Source: Polycladomyces zharkentensis
GTDB lineage: Bacteria > Bacillota > Bacilli > Thermoactinomycetales > JIR-001
Reading direction: 5' to 3'
DNA length: 44,874 nucleotides
Assembly (NCBI RefSeq): GCF_016938855.1
Contig: NZ_JAFHAP010000019.1
Span: forward strand, 1-44,874
Made by a program: the position numbers and the translations under genes. Under the pieces are notes generated by a model. It was not told the origin of the DNA and made no database searches. It saw nothing but the letters and a program-made list of their open reading frames with translations. This document shows positions 27,812-36,461 of this stretch, in pieces (the stretch's first letter is position 1; the number at the start of each line of letters is the position of its first letter).

Positions 27812-28330
27812 TCACGATGCCGTTTCATATCGCATACAGATGACCTGCTTGACACCCGCAGGAAAGCGTTTCTCCCTTGTCTCGTATTCCCGGAATCCCA
27901 ACGCGCGCCAAAACGAAAGCGCGGCCCGGTTATCCTCCACCACTCCCAGGCGCACCTCGGGCCAACCGCGCTCGGCTGCCCATCGAAGAAACCTTTCCGC
28001 CGCTTCGCGGCCGAATCCACGTCGCTGACAGTCGCGGTGGATCATCAACAGCCCCAGCCAAGGCATACCGTCCGTATCCGACCGTTCCCAGTATTCCAAG
28101 ATTCCGATGAGTTTCCGATCCTCCTGCCGAATAACGCCCAGCGGCGTGCGGCCCGTCCACTCGGCCACCTGCAGATCCCGCAACATCTGATCGCGGGTGT
28201 AGACCCCCATTCCGTCGGTGATGCCTTCGGTTATGCGGAGATAATCGGGATTGGATAGATACACCAGATAGAGGTCGTTCAAATGTTCGTCTTCGATCGG
28301 GGCCACTGTCAACCGCTCGGTTTCAAACAT
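27812..28330 (-). CDS. GNAT-family N-acetyltransferase
   Basis: A 172-residue acetyltransferase of the GNAT fold (RimJ/L-like layout): FETERLTVAPIEDEHLNDLY at the start, LIGILEYWER strand, then the acetyl-CoA loop RRGFGREAAERFL (R-x-x-G-x-G) and VEDNRAALSFWRALGFRE. ATG 28330 is chosen for GGGAGGA seven bases upstream. It is the last gene on the minus strand downstream of the amine-catabolism-like set, about 290 bp after the SDR gene, so it may be a separate unit. The acceptor is not predictable. Confidence 0.87.
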   Translation of the reverse strand: MFETERLTVAPIEDEHLNDLYLVYLSNPDYLRITEGITDGMGVYTRDQMLRDLQVAEWTGRTPLGVIRQEDRKLIGILEYWERSDTDGMPWLGLLMIHRDCQRRGFGREAAERFLRWAAERGWPEVRLGVVEDNRAALSFWRALGFREYETREKRFPAGVKQVICMRYETAS

Positions 28331-28492
28331 GAGGATTCCTCCCATTTTGCCATGAAAGCGGCAGCCGATTCCCATTCATATGACGTTGGCCAAAAAGGAA
28401 AAGAGGGGGAGGGACCGGCCGCAGCGACTCGGTCAACATTCTCTCCCCTTAAAAGGGGGGGAAAGGTTATTGACTAATATACGCAAACCCCT

Positions 28493-28590
28493 GTTTCCCG
28501 TCTTCCGCTCCGTGGCAACAGCCAGAGTCGCTCGACGGGAAATCAGAGTCACTTTTGGCAAAGAGGTGAGGTGGCCACCCCCTTTGTCAA
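28493..28590 (+). repeat. Dispersed repeat family B, copy 3
   Basis: CTGTTTCCCGTCTTCCGCTC, CGTGGCAACAGCCAGAGTCG, CTCGACGGGAAATCAGAGTC, then GAGGTGGCC. The best-preserved copy; its ends TTTCCCGTC and GACGGGAAA are exact complements. It occupies most of the spacer 28331-28618. Confidence 0.65.
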
Positions 28591-28618
28591 GCCTCCCTCC
28601 ATTAAGGGGGACGAGCTT

Positions 28619-29386
28619 TTAAAAATAGTTGCTGGTAATCCCGCCGTCGATCGTGATGACCGCACCGTTGGTCCAGTCGGATTCGTCGGAGGCAAGGTAA
28701 ATTGCGCAATGGACAATATCCTCCGGACGGCCGAACCGCCCGCTGGGTTGACGGCTCAACCGGATGCGACGGGCTTCCTCATCCTTCAACAGCCATTCCG
28801 TCATCAACGGCGTTTCAATCGGCCCCGGACAGATCACATTGCTTCGAATCCCTTTGGGCCGGAATTGAATGGCCAGCGATTTGGTGAGGGAAATCACCGC
28901 TCCCTTGGAAGCGGTATAGGCGTCTTGGGGCACACTGCACCCGACCAGGGCGACAAAGGAAGCAATATTGATGATCGACCCTTTCCCCTGTCGGATCATA
29001 TGGGGGATCGTGTATTTGCAGGTCAGAAAGATGCCCCGGACATTCACCGCCATCACCTGGTCCCACACCTCGACGGACGTGTCAATGACGGAGTGATCGG
29101 CTTCCGGCATGATTCCCGCGTTATTGTACAACACATCCAGCCGGCCGAACCGTTCGTGTGCTCCTTCGATCGCCTGCTTCACACTGGCCTCATCGGCAAC
29201 ATCACAGGGGAAGAAAGCCGCTTCTCCCCCTTGTCGGACGATGAATTCGGCCGCTTCTCTCCCCGCCTCTTCGTTACGTTCCAGCACAGCGACTTTGGCT
29301 CCCTCGGCGGCAAACATTTCCGCCGCCTTTCTGCCCATCCCGCTGCCGGCACCGGTGATGACAGCCACTTTCTCTTTCAGGCGCAT
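28619..29386 (-). CDS. Short-chain dehydrogenase/reductase (SDR)
   Basis: A 255-residue classical SDR: cofactor loop TGAGSGMGRKAA near residue 13, DVADEAS, NNAGIMPEADH, catalytic Ser in NIASFVAL, Tyr-x-x-x-Lys in YTASKGAVISLTKSLA, and a C-terminal IDGG. It oxidises an alcohol or reduces a ketone with NAD(P). The ATG at 29386 has AGGAGGG seven bases upstream; the upstream in-frame extension reads poorly. Placed after a glutamine-synthetase-like gene and an aldehyde dehydrogenase, it may oxidise an amino-alcohol or hydroxy intermediate, but this is inference. Confidence 0.88.
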   Translation of the reverse strand: MRLKEKVAVITGAGSGMGRKAAEMFAAEGAKVAVLERNEEAGREAAEFIVRQGGEAAFFPCDVADEASVKQAIEGAHERFGRLDVLYNNAGIMPEADHSVIDTSVEVWDQVMAVNVRGIFLTCKYTIPHMIRQGKGSIINIASFVALVGCSVPQDAYTASKGAVISLTKSLAIQFRPKGIRSNVICPGPIETPLMTEWLLKDEEARRIRLSRQPSGRFGRPEDIVHCAIYLASDESDWTNGAVITIDGGITSNYF

Positions 29387-29547
29387 AAAAGTCCCTCCTG
29401 CCATTGTGTGAATATCCCTGTTTGATTTCCGAGTGAGTCTGATTTGCCAAGGTCGCCCACTGGAAACAAGCCACCCTTCACGCAATTCGGTGAATGCTTC
29501 CTTGAATCCGCCTGAAAATGCACGGTCTACTGGCGCGAATCACTTCA

Positions 29548-29604
29548 TAAACCCAGGGCGACCAAGGGATTCCCCTTTGATGCTTCAGTTGTGTGGAGTG
29601 TCAA
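29548..29604 (+). ncRNA. IS605-type right-end hairpin, orphan copy 4
   Basis: AACCCAGGGCGACCAAGGGA, TTCCCC, TGCTTCAGTTGTGTGGAGTG, TCAA. It aligns with the right ends at 15.8 and 16.9 kb (CCCACGGCGA ... CTTCAGCCGTGTGGAGTGTC). No recognisable tnpB is left in 29387-29547. It ends 13 bp from the stop of the ligase gene. Confidence 0.5.
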
Positions 29605-29616
29605 CATACGAACCGG

Positions 29617-30987
29617 TTATATACGTTCAAAGTAGCGCCGTTTTTCCCAATCGGTGACGATTCGGTCATATGCTTGCTGTTCCACCCGGGCGGCATTCAG
29701 GTAGTGAGCGGCGACCTCCTCTCCCAATGCCTTCCGAACAAACCCGCTTTCGGAAAACGCGACGATCGCTTCGTACAGCGAAGCAGGGAGACGGTGTGTA
29801 CCGGTCTGGTTATATCCGTTGCCGTCGCAAGCCGCTTCCAGCTCGTAGCCTTGTTCGATGCCTTCCAATCCGGACGCGATCATGGCGGCATATGCGAGAT
29901 ACGGGTTGGCATCGGCTCCGGGGAAACGGTTCTCGATGCGCAGGCTCTCCCCTTTGCCCACGATCCGCAGTCCGCAGGTCCGGTTATCCCAACCCCAAAC
30001 GATGTTGGTCGGTGCCCAGCTGGCGGTGATGTACCGTTTGTAGGAATTGACATTGGGAGCAAACAGGATCGCCGTCTCCCGCATATGGCGAATGACGCCC
30101 GCAAGGAAATGGCGCATCGTCCGTGACATGCCCCGCTCCTCCTCCGGATCGTAAAAGGCATTTTTCCCACGTTCCCGGTCCCTCAAGCTCACGTGAATGT
30201 GACAGCTGGAGCCGGTCCATTCGTGATCCGGCTTGGCCATAAACGTCACCGCCACCCCTTGCTGGATCGCCATCTCCTTCATCCCGTGTTTCAGCAACAC
30301 ATGCCGGTCGGCTGCCTCCAACGCCGGACTGTACCGCACATTGATCTCATGCTGGGCGATACCCGCTTCCCCTTTGGTGCACTCCACCGGAATTCCCGCC
30401 TGTGTGAGTTGCTCCCGGAACAAACGGTACAAGGGTTCGTTTCGCGTTCCCTGCAAAAGTTGATAATCTTCATTATAATGGCCGCCCAGGTTTAACCCTT
30501 CATACCCCTTGCTCCACGCTTCTTCGTAGGTATTCCGGATCAGGTAAAACTCCAGCTCGCTCGCCATGTACGGATCAAAGCCCAGTTGTGCGGCACGTTC
30601 CAACTGACGCTTCAAGACTGTGCGTGGCGCGATCTCCACCAGCCGACCTTCTTCATCGACCACATCCGCGAGGATCAGGGCCGTTTTTTCCAACCAAGGG
30701 ATCAGGCGAAGCGTCTCCCAATCCGGTCGAGCTGTCCAATCGCCGTATCCTTTTTCCCACCCTACCGCGGAAAATCCCTGCGGGGTGGTCATCTCCATAT
30801 CCGTTCCGAGTAAATAATCACAAAAATGCGTACCTTTATCCATGACTTCAAGGAAATAACCCGCCGTCAGCCGTTTGCCGACCAACCTCCCCTGCATATC
30901 ACAAAACCCCAGGATGACCGTATCCACCACATCTTCGGCAATCCATTGCTTCAAAATATCCGGGGTTGCCGTCTGTATTGTCGTCAT
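29617..30987 (-). CDS. Glutamine-synthetase-family gamma-glutamyl-amine ligase (PuuA/IpuC-like)
   Basis: A 456-residue GS-fold ligase that would join the gamma-carboxyl of glutamate to an amine using ATP. Visible are ASELEFYL (metal site), GEAGIAQHEINVRY, the HEWTGSSCHIHVSL metal/nucleotide region and the SLRIENRFPGADANPYLAYA segment. GlnA-specific features such as the adenylylation loop are lacking, and the context is catabolic. This favours a gamma-glutamylpolyamine- or gamma-glutamylalkylamide synthetase over true GlnA. ATG 30987 has AAAGGGG seven bases upstream. It begins 25 bp after the aldehyde dehydrogenase, clearly in one operon. Confidence 0.85.
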   Translation of the reverse strand: MTTIQTATPDILKQWIAEDVVDTVILGFCDMQGRLVGKRLTAGYFLEVMDKGTHFCDYLLGTDMEMTTPQGFSAVGWEKGYGDWTARPDWETLRLIPWLEKTALILADVVDEEGRLVEIAPRTVLKRQLERAAQLGFDPYMASELEFYLIRNTYEEAWSKGYEGLNLGGHYNEDYQLLQGTRNEPLYRLFREQLTQAGIPVECTKGEAGIAQHEINVRYSPALEAADRHVLLKHGMKEMAIQQGVAVTFMAKPDHEWTGSSCHIHVSLRDRERGKNAFYDPEEERGMSRTMRHFLAGVIRHMRETAILFAPNVNSYKRYITASWAPTNIVWGWDNRTCGLRIVGKGESLRIENRFPGADANPYLAYAAMIASGLEGIEQGYELEAACDGNGYNQTGTHRLPASLYEAIVAFSESGFVRKALGEEVAAHYLNAARVEQQAYDRIVTDWEKRRYFERI

Positions 30988-31012
30988 GGAATCGCCCCTT
31001 TCTCCCGATTGT

Positions 31013-32467
31013 TTACAGATTGATCGACAGATACTTGAGGTTGAGAAATTCTTCCATGCCGTAACGTCCGCCTTCCCGTCCCTGCCCGCTCTCTTTGATC
31101 CCCCCGAACGGTGCCTGCGGGACGCTCAGAGAGGTGCCATTCACCGCTACCATGCCGAATTCCAACCCTTCCGCCACTGTGAAGGCACGACGGATATCCT
31201 TGGTGAAAAAGTAAGCGGCCAGTCCGTAAGGGGTATCGTTCACCCGTTTCACGATCTCCTCCTCACCGGAGAAGGAAACCACGGGTGCCACCGGACCGAA
31301 GATTTCCTCCTGCGTGATGCGCATATCGAAGGTCACACCGGACAACACGGTAGGGGCGTAGAAGGTTCCCCCCGCAAACGGCCCTTCTGACAGCCGCTCA
31401 CCGCCGGTCAAGATCTTCGCTCCCTTCTCCACCGCATCCCGAACCAGATCATCGATTTTCCTGATGCCGGCTTCATCGATCACCGGGCCGATCTCGGTCC
31501 CCGGCTCCCAGCCGAAACCGACTTTCAGCCGCTTTACACGGTCGACCAATTTTTGCAGGAAATCGTCCAGCAAACGCTCATGAACATAGATGACGTTGAT
31601 CCCGTTGCACATCTGTCCGCAATTCTCAAATTTATTGCCCACCGCGGCAGTCACCGCCCGATCCACGTCCGCATCAGCAAACACGATCAACGGTGCGTTG
31701 CCGCCCAGTTCCAACGACAGCCGTTTCACCTGCCGGGCCGAGGCTTCGATCAGATGTTTGCCCACCTCGGTGGAACCGGTGAAGGAGATTTTTCGCACCT
31801 TGGGATCATCCAGCAATGCTTGTCCGATTTCACCCGCGTTTCCCGTCACCAGATTGGCCACACCGGACGGCAGTCCCGTCTGATCCAGCAATTGCATGAG
31901 AGCAGCGGCAGTCAAGGGAGTCTGGCTGGCCGGTTTTAACACCACCGTACATCCGGCGGCCAGTGCGGCTGCCATTTTTCGCGTCACCATCGTGGCCGGG
32001 TAGTTCCATGGGGTAATCAATGCCGCCACGCCCACCGGCTGGCGAATCACCAAGATGCGTTGGTCGCGTTTGGAGCCGGGCAGGGCCTCCCCCGCCACCC
32101 GTTTGGCTTCTTCACCGTACCACTCCGAAAAATCCGCCGCCGCATCCACTTCTTCCAACGCTTCCGACAAAGGTTTCCCCTGCTCCATCGTAAGCAGGCG
32201 CGCCAACGACTCCCGGTTGCGACGGATTTCCTCCGCCCACTTTTTGAGATAGGCTCCCCGTTCGGCGGCCGTCAAACCGGACCAGGCGGGAAATGCCCGA
32301 TGTGCGGCATCGACGGCTTGTGCTGTTTCATTTCGGCCTCCTTTGGGTACGTCTCCGACTACCTCCCCGTTGGCGGGGTTGACCACGGTAACCGTTTCGC
32401 CTGATTCACTGTCCACCCATTGCCCACCGATCCACATCCGCTGATGGATCGCTGTCCATGTCTGCAT
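31013..32467 (-). CDS. NAD(P)-dependent aldehyde dehydrogenase (succinate-semialdehyde dehydrogenase-like)
   Basis: A 484-residue ALDH of the GabD branch: VAALITPWNYPATMVTRKMA, KPASQTPLTA, FTGSTEVGKHL, catalytic Glu in LELGGNAP, catalytic Cys in ENCGQMCNGINVIYV, and the EEIFGPVAPV and PFGGIKESGQGREG motifs. It oxidises a semialdehyde to the acid. ATG 32467 is set by GGAGGGAG; the upstream frame is inside a repeat. In Puu-type routes such an enzyme (PuuC) acts on the gamma-glutamyl-aminoaldehyde or on succinate semialdehyde. It directly precedes the GS-like ligase. Confidence 0.93.
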   Translation of the reverse strand: MQTWTAIHQRMWIGGQWVDSESGETVTVVNPANGEVVGDVPKGGRNETAQAVDAAHRAFPAWSGLTAAERGAYLKKWAEEIRRNRESLARLLTMEQGKPLSEALEEVDAAADFSEWYGEEAKRVAGEALPGSKRDQRILVIRQPVGVAALITPWNYPATMVTRKMAAALAAGCTVVLKPASQTPLTAAALMQLLDQTGLPSGVANLVTGNAGEIGQALLDDPKVRKISFTGSTEVGKHLIEASARQVKRLSLELGGNAPLIVFADADVDRAVTAAVGNKFENCGQMCNGINVIYVHERLLDDFLQKLVDRVKRLKVGFGWEPGTEIGPVIDEAGIRKIDDLVRDAVEKGAKILTGGERLSEGPFAGGTFYAPTVLSGVTFDMRITQEEIFGPVAPVVSFSGEEEIVKRVNDTPYGLAAYFFTKDIRRAFTVAEGLEFGMVAVNGTSLSVPQAPFGGIKESGQGREGGRYGMEEFLNLKYLSINL

Positions 32468-32616
32468 GATCTCCCTCCTGATTCCATCGTTTTGATCCGG
32501 GTGAGTCCAGGGTTGTCTGGTTGATCCCTCTTGTCCGGATGCCATTGTTCCCTGTCACAACCGTTTTGCATCTCATCATCCGGCTCCAAGCGACTTGGCA
32601 GGCCAATGCCACCAGG

Positions 32617-32849
32617 GCGTGTCTGGTGTTGTCCACAGTGTTTTCCCGGCTCGCTCCACCTGCGCCCTGCAGGGATGCAGATGATGACCGCTCCGACCCG
32701 GTCAGCGCAGTTCGCGGGCAAAGTACGCTTCGCTTTGAGGAAATTGCCCGCGATTTCAATCCTGCACTTCCCAAGTCTTCGCTCAGTCAGGGCTTGGTCA
32801 GTCGCTCGTCCGGAAAAACATGGCTCCCTTACGGAATGACCAGACACGA
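32617..32849 (+). repeat. MITE-like repeat family A, nearly full copy
   Basis: Starts GGCGTGTCTGGTGTTGTCC and ends ATGACCAGACACG, giving matched terminal inverted repeats. Internal blocks: TTTTCCCGGCTCGCTCCACC, GCAGATGATGACCGCTCCGA, GCGGGCAAAGTACGCTTCGC, GAAATTGCCCGCGATTTCAA, GTCCGGAAAAACATGGC. A second partial terminus (GGGTTGTCTGGTTGATCC) lies at about 32511. No gene seen in 32468-33002. Confidence 0.8.
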
Positions 32850-33002
32850 ACCAGTGCCAATGCTATTAGCCCGCCTCGAAAAGATCGCGGGTAAAAGGCC
32901 ACCCTTCTCCCAGTTCGATGTATGACCAAACCCACTCGAGTCCCCTGTTGGCAGACCTTCTCCTCATACCGACAAACGACCAATCGCGTCCCGAAGGATC
33001 AA

Positions 33003-34202
33003 TCAGGCTCTGTCTTCCCGCGGGTTCGCCAAGGGTGTACAGGACATCAGCAGGGCCAACAAAGACGTACGCGGTACTACGCTTTCCGGTTCGATATATT
33101 CGTCCGGTCCGTGATCCAATCCGCCTACCGGCCCCAACCCGTCCAAACAAGGAACACCCTGCGCGGCGATCCAATTGGCATCGGACCCCCCTCCCGTATC
33201 CGTGTCCCGCAAGTGAATCCCCAGGAACGCCGCACACTCCCGGGCCAAAGCAGCCAGCCGATCGGTCGCCGGATTGCGGACCATGGGCGGAAACCACAGC
33301 TTCAGGTCCGCTTCCGTTCTCGCGCCGGAGATGCCCGACCGGGAGACCGCCTCCCGCACCAACGCCTCCACTCGGGAAACGGCATCGGGATGAAACAGAC
33401 GAATATCCAATTGTGCCTCAGCCCGATCCGGTACCACGTTGGACTGGGTTCCGCCCCGGATCGTCCCGATGTTGATCCGAAAGGTCCCCTCCTCCGCCGC
33501 CCGTTTCCGGAGCCACTGGAGACGATCGATCAACTCCACGACGGCATTGGCTCCTTTCTCCGGCTCCACACCCGCATGAGCGGATCGGCCGTGGGAGGTC
33601 AATGTCAGCTGGATCACCCCCGCCCGGGCACTGACGATATCCCCGTTGGCCCGCGCCGCTTCCAACACATAGACGGCATCCATCCCGGACAGCAATTCGA
33701 TCATCCGGTTCCGGGTGTGAAAAGAGCCGGTCTCCTCCTCGCTGTTCACTACCAGACGAACTTCGCCAAAATCCTCCCATCCCAATCTGCACAACACCTG
33801 AACAGCGTAAAGCCCCACCAACAAACCGCCCTTCATGTCACATACACCGGGTCCCATTAAGCGATCACCACGGCGTTGCATCGGCCGCGCTTCCGCCGTT
33901 CCGTCAGGGTAGACCGTATCGGCATGCCCCAGCAAACCGATCCGCTTCTTCCCGCTTCCCTGCATCCGTCCCACCCACAATCCGGCACATCCTTCGATTG
34001 GCAGATGAGACACTTGAAAACCCGCGTCCGCCATCCAACCGGCGAAAATGTCCCCCACCCGTTTCACGCCCGCAGGGTTTTGCGTGCCGCAATCGATTTC
34101 CACCAGTGCCCGCAATCGTTCCTCCCAACCTGCCGTCACGTCAGCGGCAACAGAGCGGATTTGATCAGGCGTGAATGATTTCCTTGACGAGGGATCGTTC
34201 AT
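33003..34202 (-). CDS. M20-family metallopeptidase, carboxypeptidase G2-like
   Basis: A 399-residue zinc amidohydrolase. Metal ligands are visible: His in GLLGHADTVY, bridging Asp in GPGVCDMKGG, Glu pair in VNSEEETGS, Glu in YVLEAARANG, and C-terminal His in GGLDHGPDEY; the dimerisation domain lies between (HGRSAHAGVEPEKGANAV). CPG2-type enzymes release glutamate from N-acyl conjugates. ATG 34202 has AGGAGG six bases upstream. It is transcribed with the GS-like ligase and ALDH. It may split the gamma-glutamyl amide formed by the ligase, replacing a PuuD-type hydrolase. That role is inference. Confidence 0.88.
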   Translation of the reverse strand: MNDPSSRKSFTPDQIRSVAADVTAGWEERLRALVEIDCGTQNPAGVKRVGDIFAGWMADAGFQVSHLPIEGCAGLWVGRMQGSGKKRIGLLGHADTVYPDGTAEARPMQRRGDRLMGPGVCDMKGGLLVGLYAVQVLCRLGWEDFGEVRLVVNSEEETGSFHTRNRMIELLSGMDAVYVLEAARANGDIVSARAGVIQLTLTSHGRSAHAGVEPEKGANAVVELIDRLQWLRKRAAEEGTFRINIGTIRGGTQSNVVPDRAEAQLDIRLFHPDAVSRVEALVREAVSRSGISGARTEADLKLWFPPMVRNPATDRLAALARECAAFLGIHLRDTDTGGGSDANWIAAQGVPCLDGLGPVGGLDHGPDEYIEPESVVPRTSLLALLMSCTPLANPREDRA

Positions 34203-34254
34203 TGTTTTCCTCCTTTTCGGGCAATATCGTATGCATCATTTTTACGAAGAAAAA

Positions 34255-34436
34255 GAGCAAGACCGCATGGACCGGTGGCAACGCCGGTAAATGCTTCGCT
34301 TGGGGCGGTCCGGTAGCTGGACCTTGCACCCTGCAAGGAATCAGATCGCTCCGGAGTGCAGGTCGTTCGTCCGGGGTGGTTTTTTCGACCGCTTGGAAAA
34401 ACATTGTCCCTTTACTGAATGACCAAACACACCCCG
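34255..34436 (+). repeat. MITE-like repeat family A, rearranged copy
   Basis: Contains AAATGCTTCGCTTGGGGCGG, CTTGCACCCTGCAAGGAATC, GCTTGGAAAAACATTGTCCC and the end GAATGACCAAACACACC, in a disturbed order. The 5' terminus is not found. It fills the spacer between permease and M20 peptidase genes. Confidence 0.6.
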
Positions 34437-34529
34437 GCAGAAATGGCCATTGATGAATGCCACCATGCAACCGGCAGGGCATTCGGTCAACCGGAAACCA
34501 TCATCCGCTGATCGAATAGCCGGCACACC

Positions 34530-36068
34530 CTAACCCCCCAGCTCGGCTTCCCGCCGGGCCAACTCCTCGGCCGACACCCGCAAGGCCGCCTGAGGACCGG
34601 GGAAATGATCCCGATAATATGCCAAATCCATGACCAACAAGATCAACATCATCGCCACGAGTGCGATCCCTGCATTTTGATTGGGTGGTATCACCATCAC
34701 CACACTGATCAACACGATCCACATCAACGCGGCAACAGCAACCGGCTTCCCCCACCTTCCCAAATTCCACGGTCCCAGATGACGCGGGGTAAATCGGCCT
34801 TTCGCCTCGGCAACCAGCCGGAGCCAAATGGGAATCCCGTAGGAAACGTACAGCCCCACCACGCTGACCCCTGTCAAAAAAGCAAGGGTGGTGTAGGTGG
34901 TATCGGGGTTGACCATTTTGATGAAATAGTCAACCAATGCCAGGACGAACGACAAAATGACCGACAACCAAATCGCCTGAACGGGTGTCCGGTATCGTTT
35001 GCTGATTCGGGCAAACCAATCGCTGCGCGGCATCCCCTTGTCCCGCGCAAAAGCGTACACCATCCGGGAGAATGAAGTGATGGAAGAAAGGCCGCAAAAC
35101 CACATGGCCAACACGATCAACCACAAAATCGTTTGACCGAAGGCAGTGCCCAATGCCTGGCTGATCACATAAATGAACGGATTTTCCGCAGATACCGCCG
35201 CCTTCACATCATGGACGGACAAGGTAACGAAAGCCAACATCACCATCCCGGCCACAAAGGAAAACGCAACGGATGAGAAGATTCCCCATGGCGCCCGCAC
35301 CCGGGGGTTAATCGTCTCCTCTATGGTGTGGGCTGAAGCGTCGTATCCGGTAAACGTCCATTGCGCCTGCAGCAAACCGATAAGAAAGGCCAGCCAATAC
35401 GGCTTGTCCGAAAACGTTTCTCCCAGCCGGAACAAGGTATCGATCGGTTGCAGGGGACGCTGTCCCAGAAAGGCCAAGCTTACGACCAAAATCAGCACCA
35501 CCGCAATGTGATACCAAGCGGAAAAATCGTTCAGCCTGGCCACTATGCGAATCCCCACATGGTTGAGGATGCCGTGGGACAACAGCACGAGAGCAAACCA
35601 GATCAATGTGGTTGTCTCCGTCATTTGATAGCCCAACACCGGCGAAAGCAAACCGTCGGCAAAAAGGGCGACCGAGTAGTCAATGCCCGCCACGATTCCG
35701 ATCTGGCCGATCAGGTTGATCCAAGCCGTATACCACCCCCAGCGTTTGTTTCCCAAAAGCGAGGCCCAATGGTACAACGCCCCCGCCGTCGGGATGGCGG
35801 AGGCCAGCTCAGCCATGGATGCGGCCACCAACATGCAAAACAAGGCCACCAGCGGCCACCCGAAGCCCATCATGCCCGTCCCGCCATAAGTCAATCCGTG
35901 ACCGTATAATGATACGGCACCGGTCAAAATCGAGATGATGGAAAACGAGATGGCAAAATTCGAAAACCCGCCCATGTCCCGCAACAGTTCTTGGGCATAG
36001 CCGAATCGGTGCAACAGCTTTTTGTCCTCGGACAACTGGATCTCCTTACGAGATTTGCTGGTCGTCAA
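34530..36068 (-). CDS. APC-superfamily amino acid/amine permease (ACT family)
   Basis: A 512-residue, 12-TM importer of the amino acid/choline transporter branch of APC (2.A.3.4-like): GGFSNFAISFSIISILTGAV in TM1, YGGTGMMGFGWPLVALFCM, MAELASAIPTAGALYHWASL in TM2-3, TGYDASAHTIEET. Members carry GABA, choline, polyamines or amino acids. The TTG start at 36068 has GGAGGGG six bases upstream and overlaps the preceding small gene by 23 bp, implying coupled translation. It heads, with that small gene, the minus-strand set containing the M20 peptidase, ALDH and GS-like ligase, so it probably imports their substrate. Confidence 0.9.
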   Translation of the reverse strand: MTTSKSRKEIQLSEDKKLLHRFGYAQELLRDMGGFSNFAISFSIISILTGAVSLYGHGLTYGGTGMMGFGWPLVALFCMLVAASMAELASAIPTAGALYHWASLLGNKRWGWYTAWINLIGQIGIVAGIDYSVALFADGLLSPVLGYQMTETTTLIWFALVLLSHGILNHVGIRIVARLNDFSAWYHIAVVLILVVSLAFLGQRPLQPIDTLFRLGETFSDKPYWLAFLIGLLQAQWTFTGYDASAHTIEETINPRVRAPWGIFSSVAFSFVAGMVMLAFVTLSVHDVKAAVSAENPFIYVISQALGTAFGQTILWLIVLAMWFCGLSSITSFSRMVYAFARDKGMPRSDWFARISKRYRTPVQAIWLSVILSFVLALVDYFIKMVNPDTTYTTLAFLTGVSVVGLYVSYGIPIWLRLVAEAKGRFTPRHLGPWNLGRWGKPVAVAALMWIVLISVVMVIPPNQNAGIALVAMMLILLVMDLAYYRDHFPGPQAALRVSAEELARREAELGG

Positions 36069-36219
36069 CCATGTCCCCCTCCTTCACGCTCCCCAAGAAA
36101 CTTTCATGCGCTTCCTCGTTGAAAGAGCGCACATTCCGGTTGGCGATCGCACCGATCGTCACCGCCACCACGCAAGTGGCTGCGATCAACAACAATCCCC
36201 ATACCGTCACCCGAACCAC
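36046..36219 (-). CDS. Small single-pass membrane protein coupled to the permease
   Basis: A 57-residue frame from GTG 36219 (GGGAG six bases upstream; GTG 36210 is the alternative). It encodes one transmembrane helix (VWGLLLIAATCVVAVTIGAI) followed by a conserved-looking cytoplasmic tail (ANRNVRSFNEEAHESFLGSV). Its last 23 bp overlap the permease start, whose ribosome site lies within this gene. A promoter with -35/-10 is 37 bp upstream. It may be an auxiliary subunit of the permease, comparable in arrangement to MetS-type small subunits of other transporters; I know of no named family. Confidence 0.65.
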   Translation of the reverse strand: MVRVTVWGLLLIAATCVVAVTIGAIANRNVRSFNEEAHESFLGSVKEGDMVDDQQIS

Positions 36220-36255
36220 CTCTTTCTCCCGATTGCCATCAATGATGATATGGTC

Positions 36256-36284
36256 AGTGTAACACAAATAAAGTTAATGTTCAA
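36256..36284 (-). promoter_or_regulatory. Promoter of the permease operon
   Basis: Minus-strand -35 TTGAAC (36284-36279), 17-bp spacer, -10 TACACT (36261-36256). Confidence 0.68.
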
Positions 36285-36461
36285 AATTTACCTATTATTG
36301 GAATAAAAAATGCCATAGAAATATCATCCAATCAAAACGAAGGTTCACCAGATGATGAAAGCCAAACTTGTTCATACAATTTCCGGCCCGATCCATATCA
36401 TCAATCTTGAGATTTGTTAATATATTATTTAACCTATCAGATAAGTAGGAGTTGAATCGAG

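Noticed and set aside
28440-28475. A/G-rich sequence with CCCCTTAAAAGGGG palindrome considered as an operator
   Set aside because: Simple low-complexity palindrome without a promoter or gene start beside it.
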